From Streptomyces thermodiastaticus (GTDB lineage: Bacteria; Actinomycetota; Actinomycetes; Streptomycetales; Streptomycetaceae), in the NCBI RefSeq assembly GCF_014656135.1, contig NZ_BNBV01000002.1:186001-250000 (forward strand): a DNA stretch of 64,000 nucleotides. Reading direction: 5' to 3'. The notes beneath the pieces are model-generated. The model did no database searches. It was not told the origin of the DNA and saw only the letters and a list, made by a program, of their open reading frames with translations. The position numbers and the translations under genes were made by a program. Positions 54,878-64,000 of this stretch are shown here, piece after piece; within the stretch, counting starts at the first letter, position 1; each line of letters opens with the position of its first letter.

Positions 54878-55618
54878 GTGTCCCTCCAGCCCGTCCTGCT
54901 GGTCATCGCCCACGGCAGCCGCGATCCGCGGCACGCCGCGACGGTGCACACGCTGGTGCGCCGCGTGCGGGCGATGCGGCCCGGTCTTCGGGTGGAGACC
55001 GGCTTCCTGGACTTCAACGTGCCGTCCGTGCCGGGCGTGCTGGAGTCGCTGGCCGCCGAGAGGGTGCGGGAGGTGGTGGCGCTGCCGCTGCTGCTGACCC
55101 GCGCCTTCCACGCCAAGTCGGACATCCCGTCGGTGCTGCGCCGGGCCCCGGCCCGGCTGCGCATCCGGCAGGCCGACGTCCTCGGCCCCTCCCCTCTGCT
55201 GACGCAGGCTCTGGAGCGGCGGCTGCACGAGGCCGGGCTGTCCCCGGCCGACAGGTCCTCGACCGGGGTGGTGCTGGCCTCGGCGGGATCCTCCGACCCG
55301 GAGGCGATCGCGGTGATCGCAGACATCGCGCGGGAGTGGCGGCACACCGGATGGTGCGCCGTGCGGCCCGCGTTCGCCTCCGCATCCCTTCCCCGCACCG
55401 AGGACGCGGTGCGGGAACTGCGCGCCCTGGGCTGCGCGAAGGTCGCCGTGGCCCCGTACGTGCTGGCCCCCGGCCGCCTGCCGGACCGCATCGCCCGGGG
55501 CGCGGCCGGCGCGGACGTCCTCGCCGACGTCCTCGGCCCCGCCCCGGAGGTGGCGCGGGTGCTGCTGGAGCGGTACGACGCGGCCCTGCTGCCGAGGGTG
55601 GCGGCGGCCGGCGCCTGA
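54878..55618 (+). CDS. Sirohydrochlorin ferrochelatase (CbiX/SirB type)
   Basis: 246 aa; GTG 54878, 5 bp after the ssuC stop. Two CbiX repeats: LLVIAHGSRDPRHAATVHTL with the metal-binding His, and VVALPLLLTRAFHAKSDIPS; the second half repeats VVLASAGSSDPEAIAVIADI and VAVAPYVLAPGRLPDRIARG. It inserts Fe into sirohydrochlorin to make siroheme, the prosthetic group of the sulfite reductase encoded upstream. This explains its position as last gene of the sulfur locus. Confidence 0.92.
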   Translation: MSLQPVLLVIAHGSRDPRHAATVHTLVRRVRAMRPGLRVETGFLDFNVPSVPGVLESLAAERVREVVALPLLLTRAFHAKSDIPSVLRRAPARLRIRQADVLGPSPLLTQALERRLHEAGLSPADRSSTGVVLASAGSSDPEAIAVIADIAREWRHTGWCAVRPAFASASLPRTEDAVRELRALGCAKVAVAPYVLAPGRLPDRIARGAAGADVLADVLGPAPEVARVLLERYDAALLPRVAAAGA

Positions 55619-55681
55619 GGCGGGCTTCGCCCGGATCGACCGGCGGTGCGGCTTCGGGCGCTTCGCGGGCGGCCGGACGGT

Positions 55682-56701
55682 TCAGGCCGCGGCCGCCCGG
55701 CGTTCCGTCTCGTCGGCCAGCCGCACCAGTTCGGCCACGGGCAGCGAGCCCGCGGCCCGGCGTTCCCGTGCGAAGGTGTTGGCCAGGCGCTGCAGCAGCT
55801 CGTTCAGCGGGGTGGCGACACCGTGCAGCCGGCCCAGCAGCACGATCTCCCCGTTGAGATGGTCGGCCTCGATGCTGCCGGTGCCGCGGCTGAGGGACTG
55901 CCAGGACGAACCGGCGCGCACCGTGCCGGGCAGCGGCACCTGCGTGATCTTGTCGCCGCGTGCCTGCTTCTGTTCCTCCTCCCCGGCGAAGGCGATCCCC
56001 GCGGCGTGCAGCACCGCCTCGCCCTCGGCGCGCACCCTGGCGTAGAGCTCGCGGGCGGCCTCGCTCTCCAGCGGCCCGCTGACCGCCTCGATCGCGTTGG
56101 CGAGGTTGGTGAGCAGCTTGGCGTACTGCCAGCGCGCCACGTCCGCGACGACGGGTGCCTCGAAGGCGGATCGTTCCAGGTCGGCGGCGATGCGGTGCAG
56201 GGTGTCGTCGGTGCCGTGCGGGTACCGGCCGAGGTGCAGGATGCCGGTGAGCGGGCTGCCGGCCGCGGAGACGACGCCGGGTTCGAGGTGGGTGGCGGGC
56301 AGCCAGACGCAGACGCCATACACCCGGCGAAAGCGGCGCAGCGCGATCCGCCGGCCCTCCACTCCGTTCTGCGCGCACAGCAGGGGCAGGCTCTCGGCGG
56401 CGGTGGTGCCGCCGGCCACGGGAGCGGGGCCCCACTGCGCGAGTGCCGCCTCAGCGTCCTGGGTCTTGACCGCCAGGACCAGGACGTCGTCGGCGCGCAG
56501 CTCGCCCAGCTCCTCGGGCCGTTCCACCGCGGGCAGACGGTACGTCAGATCGCCGTCGGGCACCTTCAGCCGCAGCCCGCCGGCGCGCAGTGCCGCCAGG
56601 TGGGCGCCGCGTGCGACCAGCACGACCTCGTGGCCGCTCTGCGCCAGCCGCCCTCCGATCACGCCGCCGACCGCTCCTGCCCCGATGATGATGTAGCGCA
56701 T
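55682..56701 (-). CDS. 2-dehydropantoate 2-reductase-like protein (PanE/ApbA)
   Basis: 339 aa, ATG 56701. NADPH-binding Rossmann motif YIIIGAGAVGGVIGGRLAQS at the start, then VLVARGAHLAALRAGGLRLK. Conserved QNGVEGR and the catalytic Lys in RWQYAKLLTNLANAIEA; C-terminal helical ketopantoate-reductase domain to SGSIEADHLNGEIVLLGR-like GTGSIEADHLNGEIVLLGRL. It probably reduces ketopantoate for coenzyme A, or a similar 2-oxo acid. It converges on the sulfur locus. Confidence 0.9.
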   Translation of the reverse strand: MRYIIIGAGAVGGVIGGRLAQSGHEVVLVARGAHLAALRAGGLRLKVPDGDLTYRLPAVERPEELGELRADDVLVLAVKTQDAEAALAQWGPAPVAGGTTAAESLPLLCAQNGVEGRRIALRRFRRVYGVCVWLPATHLEPGVVSAAGSPLTGILHLGRYPHGTDDTLHRIAADLERSAFEAPVVADVARWQYAKLLTNLANAIEAVSGPLESEAARELYARVRAEGEAVLHAAGIAFAGEEEQKQARGDKITQVPLPGTVRAGSSWQSLSRGTGSIEADHLNGEIVLLGRLHGVATPLNELLQRLANTFARERRAAGSLPVAELVRLADETERRAAAA

Positions 56702-56803
56702 GGGAGCAGCCTGACACGCCGGCTGCGCCCGGGTCACCGGTCCGTCCTGTCTCTTCTCACACTCCGGAACCGTCGGCTCCGTGCGGCGGTGCCGTGTCCG
56801 GTG

Positions 56804-58027
56804 TCATGCGCCGGCCGCGGACGACGCCGGGCGCAAGGCGGGCAGTTCGGCCTCGATGAGGTCGGCGGCCCGGCGGGTCCCTCCCTCCTGCAAGGTGCCG
56901 GCCCGCAGCTTCTTGAGCCGGCGGGCCACGTCGGGATCGTCGACGAGGGCGAGGGCGGCGGCGCGCAGGGCCTCGGGGGTGGCCTCGGCGGTGTCGATGC
57001 GCCGGGCGACACCGAGGCTCTGCAGCATGTCGGCGTTGCCGAACTGGTCCGCGGCCTGCGGGACCGCGATCATGGGTGTCGCGGTGGCCAGGCCCTCCTG
57101 GCTGCCGCCGGCACCGGCGTGGGTGACGAACAGGTCGGCCCGGCGCAGGATGGCCTGCTGCGGCACCCACGAGTGCACCTCGACGTCCGCCGGGAGCTCG
57201 CCGAGCTCGGCCGGGTCGACGTGCTTGCCGATCTGCAGCACCAGATGCCAGCCGGGCAGCCCGCCGAAGGCCTCGGCGCAGGCCCGGTAGAAGGCGGGCC
57301 GGTCGGTGAAGGTGGACCCGAGCGAGACCAGCACCACCTTCTGGGCCCCGGCGGGCCGCTGCCAGTCCTCATGGCCGGTCCCCTCGCCCTGGCAGGTGCC
57401 GACGAAGCTGTACACCCGCTCGTCCACCCGGTCGGCGTGCGGCTGGAGCGCCCGCGGGATCAGCACGAGGGCGCGGTCGGGGCGGCCGGCGAAGGGGTCC
57501 GGGTGCTGGGTGATCCCGTTGTCGGTGAGCCACCGGGTGAACCGGGCGTAGTACGCCTTGCCCCGTTCGGTCTTCTTCGGCTCGGCCCACAGCGGTGCGG
57601 CGACCTCCTCCTCGTAGCCGTCCCAGGCGACATGGCACGGCGAGAGGCAGACGGCGGGCACGCCCCATCGGTGGGCGAGGACGCGGGCCGGGTAGGCGGC
57701 GATGTCGTACAGGACGAGGTCGGGCTCGTCCCCGGCGTAGGCGGCACGGAGCTGGGGCAGGGCCTGAATGGCGTCGTCGAGGAAGGGTTCGACGTTGTCC
57801 AGCAGGGTGGTGCCCCAGGCGGACGGGTCGTCGTCGGGTCCGGGGAGCGTGGAGTGCCAGAGCTTCACCTCGGCGCCGGTCGCGGCCACCGTGTCCGCGA
57901 GCGCGGGCGGGATCGCGCAGGTGACGCGGTGGCCGCGTGCGACGAGTTCACGGATCACCTCCAGGCTGGGGCGGACGTGGCCGTGGGCGGCGATGGAGAA
58001 CATGGCGATGTGCGCGTCAGGGGTCAT
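56804..58027 (-). CDS. MGT-family glycosyltransferase (macrolide-inactivating type)
   Basis: 407 aa; ATG 58027 preceded by CGGAGAC. GT1 fold: [20 protein letters not shown] (catalytic His13 region), linker, then the UDP-sugar motif [20 protein letters not shown] and [20 protein letters not shown]. Length and motifs match OleD/OleI/MgtA enzymes, which add glucose to macrolides and other phenolic or polyketide acceptors. No macrolide biosynthesis genes are in the window, so it is likely a detoxifying enzyme. A palindrome lies 20 bp upstream of the start. Confidence 0.92.
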   Translation of the reverse strand: MTPDAHIAMFSIAAHGHVRPSLEVIRELVARGHRVTCAIPPALADTVAATGAEVKLWHSTLPGPDDDPSAWGTTLLDNVEPFLDDAIQALPQLRAAYAGDEPDLVLYDIAAYPARVLAHRWGVPAVCLSPCHVAWDGYEEEVAAPLWAEPKKTERGKAYYARFTRWLTDNGITQHPDPFAGRPDRALVLIPRALQPHADRVDERVYSFVGTCQGEGTGHEDWQRPAGAQKVVLVSLGSTFTDRPAFYRACAEAFGGLPGWHLVLQIGKHVDPAELGELPADVEVHSWVPQQAILRRADLFVTHAGAGGSQEGLATATPMIAVPQAADQFGNADMLQSLGVARRIDTAEATPEALRAAALALVDDPDVARRLKKLRAGTLQEGGTRRAADLIEAELPALRPASSAAGA

Positions 58028-58046
58028 GTCTCCGACGCTGGACGAG

Positions 58047-58060
58047 ACGATACGTATCGT
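58047..58060. promoter_or_regulatory. Operator-like palindrome upstream of the glycosyltransferase
   Basis: ACGATACGTATCGT is a perfect 14-bp palindrome, A/T-rich for this genome, 20-33 bp upstream of the MGT start codon. It fits a TetR- or PadR-type site overlapping the promoter. Confidence 0.55.
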
Positions 58061-58248
58061 TCAATTCGATTGTCCGCGAGGGCCGGGGAACCGCGCCCTG
58101 TGCCGCTGCCCGTCGGTGTGACCGTGCCGTCCCGTGACCGTGCCGCCGCCCGGCCGGTGGGTCTCACCAGGGCGGATGCGACACTGGCCGTCGCAACGAG
58201 ACAGCGGACGCGCCCGGCAGGGCACGACGACGGACACGGAGGCGGAGG

Positions 58249-59115
58249 ATGGACGAGGCGCGGGCGCGGGAGCTGCTGGCCCGGGCGGACGTACTGCCCG
58301 GCCGGGCGGGCGAGGCACGGCTGATCGCGCTGGGCGAGAACGCGGTCTTCGCCGCCGGCGACGTCGTCGTCAAGGTGGGCCGCCGCGACGCCGAACTGGT
58401 GGAGCGGGCACGGCGCGAGCTGCGGATCGCCGGCTGGCTCGCCGAGGCCCAGGTGCCCGCGGTGCGCGCCGCCGAGTCCGAGCCGCTGCTGGTCGACGGA
58501 CACCCCGTCACCGTCTGGCACCGGCTGCCCGACCCGGTCCGTCCCGCCGAACCCCGGGATCTGGCCCGGCTGCTGCGGATCGTCCACGCCCTGCCCGAGC
58601 CCGGCTTCGCGCTGCCGCCGCGCGACCTGCTCAGCGGCGTGGAGCGCTGGCTGCGGCTCGCCGGCGACGCGATCGACCCGGCGGACGCGGCGTATCTGCG
58701 CGAGCGCCGCGACGGTTTCGCACAGGCCGCCGCCCGGCTCACCCCGCATCTGCCGCGGGGCCCCATCCACGGCGACGCGCTGCCGCGCAATGTGCACATC
58801 GGCCCCGACGGGCCGGTCCTGGTGGACCTGGAGACCTTCTCCACCGACCTGCGCGAGCACGACCTGGTGGTGATGGCCCTGTCCCGGGACCGCTACGGCC
58901 TGCCCGCCGAGGCCTACGACGCGTTCACCGAGACCTACGGCTGGGACGTGCGGGAGTGGGAGGGCTGTGCGGTGCTGCGCGGCGCCCGCGAGACCGCCAG
59001 CTGCGCCTGGGTGGCCCAGCACGCGCCGGGCAACCCCAAGGCGCTGGCGGAGTTCGAGCGCCGGGTGGCGTCCCTGCGCGACAGGGACGCCACAATCCGC
59101 TGGTACCCCTTCTGA
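58249..59115 (+). CDS. APH-fold phosphotransferase
   Basis: 288 aa; ATG 58249 after ACGGAGGCGGAGG. Kinase-like fold: GENAVFAAGDVVVKVGRRDA (Lys for ATP), Brenner motif IHGDALPRNVHIGPDGPVLV and the metal-binding DLETFSTDLREHDLVVMAL. The family contains aminoglycoside phosphotransferases and small-molecule kinases. Here the substrate is unknown; the divergent MGT gene allows a shared detoxification role, but this is speculative. Confidence 0.88.
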   Translation: MDEARARELLARADVLPGRAGEARLIALGENAVFAAGDVVVKVGRRDAELVERARRELRIAGWLAEAQVPAVRAAESEPLLVDGHPVTVWHRLPDPVRPAEPRDLARLLRIVHALPEPGFALPPRDLLSGVERWLRLAGDAIDPADAAYLRERRDGFAQAAARLTPHLPRGPIHGDALPRNVHIGPDGPVLVDLETFSTDLREHDLVVMALSRDRYGLPAEAYDAFTETYGWDVREWEGCAVLRGARETASCAWVAQHAPGNPKALAEFERRVASLRDRDATIRWYPF

Positions 59116-59164
59116 GCCGGCGGTCCTGCTCCCCGGCCGGCGCCGTGTCCCGCTCCCGGCCGGG

Positions 59165-59887
59165 TCAGACGCGCGTGCCCTCGGGTTCGCGCAGCGGCCA
59201 GGCCCCGTCCACCACCGCGTCCGCGTTGCCCTTGCGGCGCAGGAAGCTCTGGAAGTCCGCCGCCCAGGCGGCGTGCCACTCGATCTGACGGCGGTGCAGC
59301 TCCGCCGGGCCGAGGGCCGCCACCTTCGGGTGGCGGCCGGCTATCGCGCGGGCCAGCCGGGCCGCCGCGAGCGCGTCCGCGACGGCGTCGTGGGCGGTCT
59401 CCAGCACGACGCCGTACTCCGCGCACACCGCCTCCAGGGTGCGCTTGCCGCGCCGGTAGCGGTCGACCCGGCGGTCGATGGTGTACGGGTCGACGACGGG
59501 GGCCGGTGCTGCCCCGCCCATGCGGTCGCCGAGCGACGGCAGACCGTGCCGCCGCAGTTCGGCGGCCAGCAGGGTCAGGTCGAAGGAGGCGTTGTACGCC
59601 ACGACCGGCACGCCCGCCGCCCAGTACCCGGTCAGCGCGTCCGCGACGGCGTCGGCGACCCGGTCCGCGGGCAGGCCCTCGGCGGCGGCCCGCTCGTCGC
59701 TGATGCCGTGCACGGCGGAGGCGTCCGGCGGGATCGGCACCCCCGGATCGGCCAGCCACTCCCGGCGGCCCGCGATCTCCCCGTCCCGGACCTCGACGAC
59801 GGCGGCGGTGACGATACGCGCCTCGAACGGATCCGTCCCGGTCGTCTCCAGGTCGAAGCCGATCAGCAGCTCCCGGTGCCAGCCCAT
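59165..59887 (-). CDS. DnaQ-like 3'-5' exonuclease (DEDDh)
   Basis: 240 aa; ATG 59887 with AAGGGGG upstream. ExoI IGFDLETTGTDPFEARIV (Asp, Glu), ExoII YNASFDLTLLAAELRR (Asp) and ExoIII AHDAVADALAAARLARA (His, Asp) give the complete DEDDh set. It is a stand-alone proofreading-type exonuclease, common in Streptomyces. The first part of the C-terminus (HPKVAALGPAELHRRQIEWH) is also seen in other actinobacterial members. Confidence 0.93.
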   Translation of the reverse strand: MGWHRELLIGFDLETTGTDPFEARIVTAAVVEVRDGEIAGRREWLADPGVPIPPDASAVHGISDERAAAEGLPADRVADAVADALTGYWAAGVPVVAYNASFDLTLLAAELRRHGLPSLGDRMGGAAPAPVVDPYTIDRRVDRYRRGKRTLEAVCAEYGVVLETAHDAVADALAAARLARAIAGRHPKVAALGPAELHRRQIEWHAAWAADFQSFLRRKGNADAVVDGAWPLREPEGTRV

Positions 59888-60014
59888 GGCGGCCCCCTTC
59901 TCGGTGGTGCTTCCCCCAGCGCTCCTCACGATCGCATGCGCCACTGACAGTCCGGGGACCGCGTCCGCTCCGCACGGCCGGAGAACCGGACAGCGAGGAT
60001 CTTTCAGCGCCTTT

Positions 60015-61253
60015 TCAGGACACCGGGCGTGAATCCGTCCACATCAGCTCGAACTCCTCGCGGTAGGTGGCGAACAGCCCGCCCTCGTCGGCCTCGCCCG
60101 AGCGGACGACCCTGCTGCCGCCCCGCAGCACCAGCACCGGCGCCTCCATGCCCCGGCTGTGCCGCAGATAGGACTGCACCACCGCGACGCCGTCGGAGCC
60201 GTCGCTGTCCACCAGATAGGCCGTCACGCGCGGGGTCTCGTCGTAGACCTGGATCTCGAAGGCGCCCGGGTCGCGCAGCCGGGACCGCACCCGGCGCATG
60301 TGCAGGATGTTCATCTCCACCGAGCGGCTCAGCTCGCCCCGCTTGAGCCCGAGTTCGCGCTCACGCCGCTTGACGGCGCTGGAGGCGGGGTTCAGGAACA
60401 GCAGCCGCACCCGGCAGCCGGACTCGGCCAGCCGCACCAGACGGCGGCCGGAGAAGTTCTGCACGAGCAGGTTCAGGCCGATGCCCATGGCGTCGAGCCG
60501 CCGGGCGCCGCCGAAGATGTCCTCGGCCGGGAACTGGCGCAGCAGCCGCACCCGGTCCGGGTGCACCGCGACCACGTCCGCGTACCGGTCACCGACCAGG
60601 TCCTCCACCGCGTCGACGGGCAGCCGCCGGGCCGAGGGGACGTCGCCGCCGATGCCGAGGATCTGCAGCAGCCGTGCCGAGGCGCGTTCGGCCTGGGCGA
60701 GCACTGCCTCGGACAGGGCCCGGTTGCGGGAGACGACGTTGCGGGCGACCTCCAGCTCGTCGAGGGCGAGCTCCACCTCGCGGCGCTCCTCCAGGTACGG
60801 CTCGAAGCACGGCCAGTGCTGCACCATCAGCTCGCGCAGCTGCGGCAGCGTCAGGAAGCTGATGACGTTGTCGTCGGCAGGGTCGAGCAGGTAGCCCTTG
60901 CGACGGCTGACCTCGCGGACCGCCACGGCGCGCTGCACCCACTCCTGGCCGGCCGGGCCGGCGGCGGCGACCACCCAGTCGTCGCCGTGCACCGGCTCGT
61001 ACACCGGCCGCAGCACCGCGGCCACGACGGCGCGCAGCCGCTGCTCGACCAGGTTCAGCCAGATGTAGGCCCGGCCGGCGCGCTGAGCGCGCGTGCGCAC
61101 CTCGTGCCAGGCGTCCGCGTCCCAGTCCAGCTCCGGGCCGATCGCCCCGGCGTCCATCGGCCTGGCCAGGGACACCGCGCCGGGCGGGACGTCTGCGGAG
61201 TTCCCCTCGTGACCGCCGTCACCAGGGGGCAGCTCCAGGCCTCCCGAGCCCAC
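60015..61253 (-). CDS. SAV2148-family HEPN-domain protein
   Basis: 412 aa; GTG 61253 (MGSGGLELPPGDGGHEGNSA) with GGAAGG about 9 nt upstream, chosen over the TTG at 61295. After a 40-residue disordered head, AYIWLNLVEQRLRAVVAAVL and WVQRAVAVREVSRRKGYLLD form the helical HEPN-like core. The C-terminal half is alpha/beta (VRLLFLNPASSAVKRREREL, FEIQVYDETPRVTAYLVDSD). The family is widespread and highly conserved in Streptomyces with unknown function. The classical HEPN RNase motif RX4-6H is not obvious. Divergent from treY. Confidence 0.85.
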   Translation of the reverse strand: MGSGGLELPPGDGGHEGNSADVPPGAVSLARPMDAGAIGPELDWDADAWHEVRTRAQRAGRAYIWLNLVEQRLRAVVAAVLRPVYEPVHGDDWVVAAAGPAGQEWVQRAVAVREVSRRKGYLLDPADDNVISFLTLPQLRELMVQHWPCFEPYLEERREVELALDELEVARNVVSRNRALSEAVLAQAERASARLLQILGIGGDVPSARRLPVDAVEDLVGDRYADVVAVHPDRVRLLRQFPAEDIFGGARRLDAMGIGLNLLVQNFSGRRLVRLAESGCRVRLLFLNPASSAVKRRERELGLKRGELSRSVEMNILHMRRVRSRLRDPGAFEIQVYDETPRVTAYLVDSDGSDGVAVVQSYLRHSRGMEAPVLVLRGGSRVVRSGEADEGGLFATYREEFELMWTDSRPVS

Positions 61254-61647
61254 CCGTGCACCGCCTTCCGATCCCCCGAGCCATCCCCGTCCCAACGATC
61301 AAGGAAGGGTACTCCGCGAGGGGCGCGCGGTGCAGCCGGATGGACCGCTCCTCTCCCAACTTCCCCCGTCTGTGAGCCGGTTCTGCGGCTTTCCCGGGCT
61401 CAGGACGTGAGATGATTCATAGCCGCGGCCGTCGTCACCAGCGGGTCACCAGGGCCGGCCGGGCGTCTTGCCGGGCGGACGGCGACCACGTCGCCGGGGC
61501 GGCCCCCGCGGCCGGCAGTACGGCGGCCGGCCGTGCCTCGGCGAGGGGCACGGCGGTGCCGGCCTGCGTCCTCCGGCCGGGGAACCGGGGCGCCCGGTCC
61601 GGCGGCCCGGTGACACGGCGCCGGGCCGGGCGGGTACGTAGCATTCC
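61254..61647. other. Divergent promoter region between the HEPN gene and treY
   Basis: 394 bp without a gene. Near 61280-61420 the sequence is less GC-rich, with TGAGATGATTCATAG at about 61408-61422; promoters for both genes should lie here. No palindromic operator is obvious. Confidence 0.5.
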
Positions 61648-64000
61648 ATGACATCCGAGACATCCGAGCGCCCCGTCCCCGACGTGCCGACCGCCACCTA
61701 CCGGCTGCAGCTGCAGCCCGAGTTCCCGTTCGCGGCCGCCGAGGCCGCCGTGCCCCACCTGGCCTCGCTCGGCGTCTCGCACCTGCACCTGTCCCCCGTC
61801 CTGCAGGCCGTACCCGGCTCCCGGCACGGCTACGACGTCACCGACCACTCCCGGGTGCGCGACGAACTCGGCGGCGAGGCGGGTCTGCGCGCCCTGGCCC
61901 GCACCGCGCGCGAGCACGGGCTCGGCCTGATCGTGGACATCGTGCCCAACCACATGGCCATGGCGCCCCGGCACAACCGCGCCCTGTGGGAGGTGCTGCG
62001 GGAGGGGCCCGCGTCGCCGTACGCGCGCTGGTTCGACATCGACTGGGAGGCCCAGGACGGCAAGGTGCTGCTGCCGGTGCTCGGCCGGCCGGTGGGCCGG
62101 GAGCTGGCCGCCCTGAAGGTGGACGGCGACGTGCTGCACTACCACGACCACGTCTTCCCGCTGCGCGCGGGCACCGAACGGCTGCCGCTGCCCGAGCTGC
62201 TCCAGGCCCAGTGGTACCGGCCCGTGTGGTGGCGGCTGGCCCGCACCGAACTGAACTACCGGCGCTTCTTCTCCGTCTCCGAGCTGATCGCACTGCGGGT
62301 GGAGGACCCGGAGGTCTTCGACGCCACCCACGCCACGATCCTGCGGCTGCTGCGCGAGGGCGTGATCGACGGGCTGCGCGTCGACCACCCCGACGGCCTG
62401 GCCGACCCGGACGGCTACCTCGCCCGGCTGCACGCGGCGACCGGCGGACGCTGGACGGTCGTGGAGAAGATTCTCGCCGACGGCGAGCGGCTGCCGCCCG
62501 GCTGGCCCGTGGCCGGCACCACCGGCTACGACGCCCTGCGCCATGTCGACGGCCTGTTCACCGACCCGGACGGCGCCGCGGAACTCACCGCCCATTACCG
62601 GCGTTTCGCTGCCCCGCACGGCGACCTCGGCGGCGACTGGGCGGCCACCGTGCGCCGCGCGGCCCTTGAGGTGATCCGGCACGAGCTGGCCGCCGAGACG
62701 GCCCGGCTGACCCGCGTGGCGAGCCGGCTGTGCACCGCCTCGCCCGACCCCGCGCTGCGCGACCGCGCACCCTGGGCGCTGCGCACCGCGCTGGAGGAGC
62801 TGCTGGTCCGCCTGGAGGTGTACCGCCCCTACGCCTCCACCGACGCGGCCGCCGTGCTCACCGAGGAGGCCGCCGCCGAGGCCCGGCGGGCCTTCGCGGT
62901 GCCCGAGGAGGCCGAGGCGGTGGACGTGGTGCGCGACCTGCTGCTCGGCCGTGCCGGCGAGGGGCCCGGCGCCGTGGAGCTGCGCACCCGTTTCGCACAG
63001 GCCGCCTCCGCGCTGCGGGCGAAGTCCGTGGAGGACACCGCCTACTACCGGTACGTGCCGCTGCTGTCGGCCTGCGAGGTCGGCGGCGACCCCGGGCACC
63101 CGGCCGTGAGCCCGGAGGACTTCCACACCCACTGCGCGCGCATCCAGCGCGACTGGCCGGCCACCGGGACGGTGGTGACCACCCACGACACCAAGCGCAG
63201 CGCCGATGTACGGGCCGCGCTGGCGGTGCTGACCGAGTGTCCGCGGCGGTGGGCACGGGTGCTGGACGAGGTGGCCGGGCCCGCCGCGGACCTGCCGGAC
63301 GCGCAGCCGGCGTGGGCCGCCTGGCAGACGGTGTTCGGGCTGGGGCCGGCCGAGCCCGGCCGGGTGACGTCGGCGCTGCTGAAGCACGTCAGGGAGGCGG
63401 GCCTGCACACCAGCTGGACCGAGCAGGACCCGGCGTACGAGGAGGCGGTGGAGCGCTACGTCGCCGAGGGGCCGTGCGGGGCACCGGGCGAGCGGATGGC
63501 CGCCTTCCGCGCCGCGCTGGAGCCGCACATCCGGGCCAACGTGCTGGGCACGGCATTGCTCCACCTGACCATGCCGGGGGTGCCCGACCTCTACCAGGGC
63601 ACGGAGGGCGAGTACCGGGCCCTGGTGGACCCGGACAACCGGCGCCCGGTGGACCTCCCGCCGGCCCGCACCGGCACCAAGACCGCGGTGACGGCGGCCG
63701 CGCTGCGGCTGCGGGCGCGCCGGCCGGAGGCGTTCGGCACCGGCGCCACGTACACCCCGCTGTACGCCGAGGGTCCGGCGGCCGCCCACTGCACGGCCTT
63801 CGCCCGCTCCGGACAGGTGGTCACCGCGGTGACCCGGCTGTCGCTGCGGCTGGCCACGTCCGGCGGCTGGGGCGGGACGAGTCTGGAGCTGCCGGCGGGC
63901 CGGTGGGCCGACGTGCTGACCCCCGGGCGCGCGTTCACCGGACGGGTGCCTCTGGCGGAGCTGTTCTCCCCGCTGCCGGTGGCCCTGCTGGAGCGCGTGA
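61648..64000 (+). CDS. treY: Maltooligosyltrehalose synthase (3' end outside window)
   Basis: 784 codons from ATG 61648 to the window edge with no stop; the last in-frame codon is GTG (63997). GH13 family TreY: PTATYRLQLQPEFPFAAAEA, YDVTDHSRVRDELGGEAGLR, IVDIVPNHMA, nucleophile region VIDGLRVDHPDGLADPDGYL, acid/base in VVEKILADGERLPPGWPVAG, and GTVVTTHDTKRSADVRAALA. It converts the reducing end of maltodextrins to a trehalose unit; TreZ then releases trehalose. The usual protein ends about here (ALLERV), so only a few residues are missing. treZ and treX may follow outside. Confidence 0.94.
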   Translation, partial: MTSETSERPVPDVPTATYRLQLQPEFPFAAAEAAVPHLASLGVSHLHLSPVLQAVPGSRHGYDVTDHSRVRDELGGEAGLRALARTAREHGLGLIVDIVPNHMAMAPRHNRALWEVLREGPASPYARWFDIDWEAQDGKVLLPVLGRPVGRELAALKVDGDVLHYHDHVFPLRAGTERLPLPELLQAQWYRPVWWRLARTELNYRRFFSVSELIALRVEDPEVFDATHATILRLLREGVIDGLRVDHPDGLADPDGYLARLHAATGGRWTVVEKILADGERLPPGWPVAGTTGYDALRHVDGLFTDPDGAAELTAHYRRFAAPHGDLGGDWAATVRRAALEVIRHELAAETARLTRVASRLCTASPDPALRDRAPWALRTALEELLVRLEVYRPYASTDAAAVLTEEAAAEARRAFAVPEEAEAVDVVRDLLLGRAGEGPGAVELRTRFAQAASALRAKSVEDTAYYRYVPLLSACEVGGDPGHPAVSPEDFHTHCARIQRDWPATGTVVTTHDTKRSADVRAALAVLTECPRRWARVLDEVAGPAADLPDAQPAWAAWQTVFGLGPAEPGRVTSALLKHVREAGLHTSWTEQDPAYEEAVERYVAEGPCGAPGERMAAFRAALEPHIRANVLGTALLHLTMPGVPDLYQGTEGEYRALVDPDNRRPVDLPPARTGTKTAVTAAALRLRARRPEAFGTGATYTPLYAEGPAAAHCTAFARSGQVVTAVTRLSLRLATSGGWGGTSLELPAGRWADVLTPGRAFTGRVPLAELFSPLPVALLERV

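Noticed and set aside
56804..59115. Part of an antibiotic biosynthetic cluster
   Set aside because: No polyketide, peptide synthetase or sugar genes nearby; a glycosyltransferase and a kinase alone suggest detoxification at most.

Overview
The window is chromosomal DNA from a Streptomyces-like actinomycete. By eye the base composition is over 70% GC with strong third-position GC bias, and GTG starts are common. The gene content is typical of the genus: MmyB-type XRE and PucR regulators, a RsbW-like ATPase, a DUF2637 protein, an alditol oxidase, a SAV2148-type HEPN protein and a GH12/AA10 cellulolytic pair. I see no rRNA, tRNA, CRISPR array or intact transposase.

Left part (1-16 kb): mostly single regulators and housekeeping genes. 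These are a PucR-type regulator cut by the left edge, a TPR-like protein, a divergent SDR oxidoreductase/XRE regulator pair, and a 182-bp MITE-like element with imperfect terminal inverted repeats. Next come a GntR regulator and an FhuF-like iron protein behind a good iron box, a DUF2637 membrane protein, an anti-sigma-like ATPase, a PoxB-type enzyme with a phosphatase remnant upstream, a two-HTH regulator, an Ada/AlkA fusion coupled to Ogt, a PNPOx flavoprotein and a small secreted I36-like protein.

Middle accessory region (16.3-25.4 kb): five co-directional genes of no family I can name. Two encode very large beta-rich proteins (896 and 1252 aa, 2 bp apart). Three encode tandem paralogues of 299, 244 and 294 aa, each with two predicted beta-sandwich domains; the outer two carry a C-terminal Cys/His zinc-ribbon-like tail. 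GC falls to about 57% in the last gene. This is the best candidate for an undescribed system.

25.4-46 kb: a cellulose module (CebR-type operator, GH12 endoglucanase, AA10 LPMO with CBM2), a radical SAM enzyme with a non-canonical CX8CX2C cluster motif divergent from an alditol oxidase, a frameshifted TetR gene, and an alpha-toroid membrane protein followed by a cupin-like protein. Then come a NUDIX hydrolase, homocysteine methyltransferase, carboxylesterase, a PEP-mutase/isocitrate-lyase protein coupled to a tiny secreted protein, YihY/BrkB, AidB, a GAF regulator, a secreted protein and a GNAT enzyme.

46-55.6 kb: a complete assimilatory sulfur locus. It runs from a perfect 19-bp palindrome and a leader peptide to sulfite reductase, a zinc-ribbon mini-protein, APS reductase (cysH), APS kinase (cysC), ATP sulfurylase (cysD, cysN), a mini-ORF, an SsuABC-type transporter and sirohydrochlorin chelatase. 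The products import organosulfur compounds, activate sulfate, reduce it to sulfide and make the siroheme that Sir needs. Many junctions are ATGA overlaps.

Right end: PanE-like reductase, MGT-type glycosyltransferase with a palindromic operator candidate, an APH-fold kinase, a DEDDh exonuclease, the HEPN protein and treY, which runs off the right edge without a stop codon.
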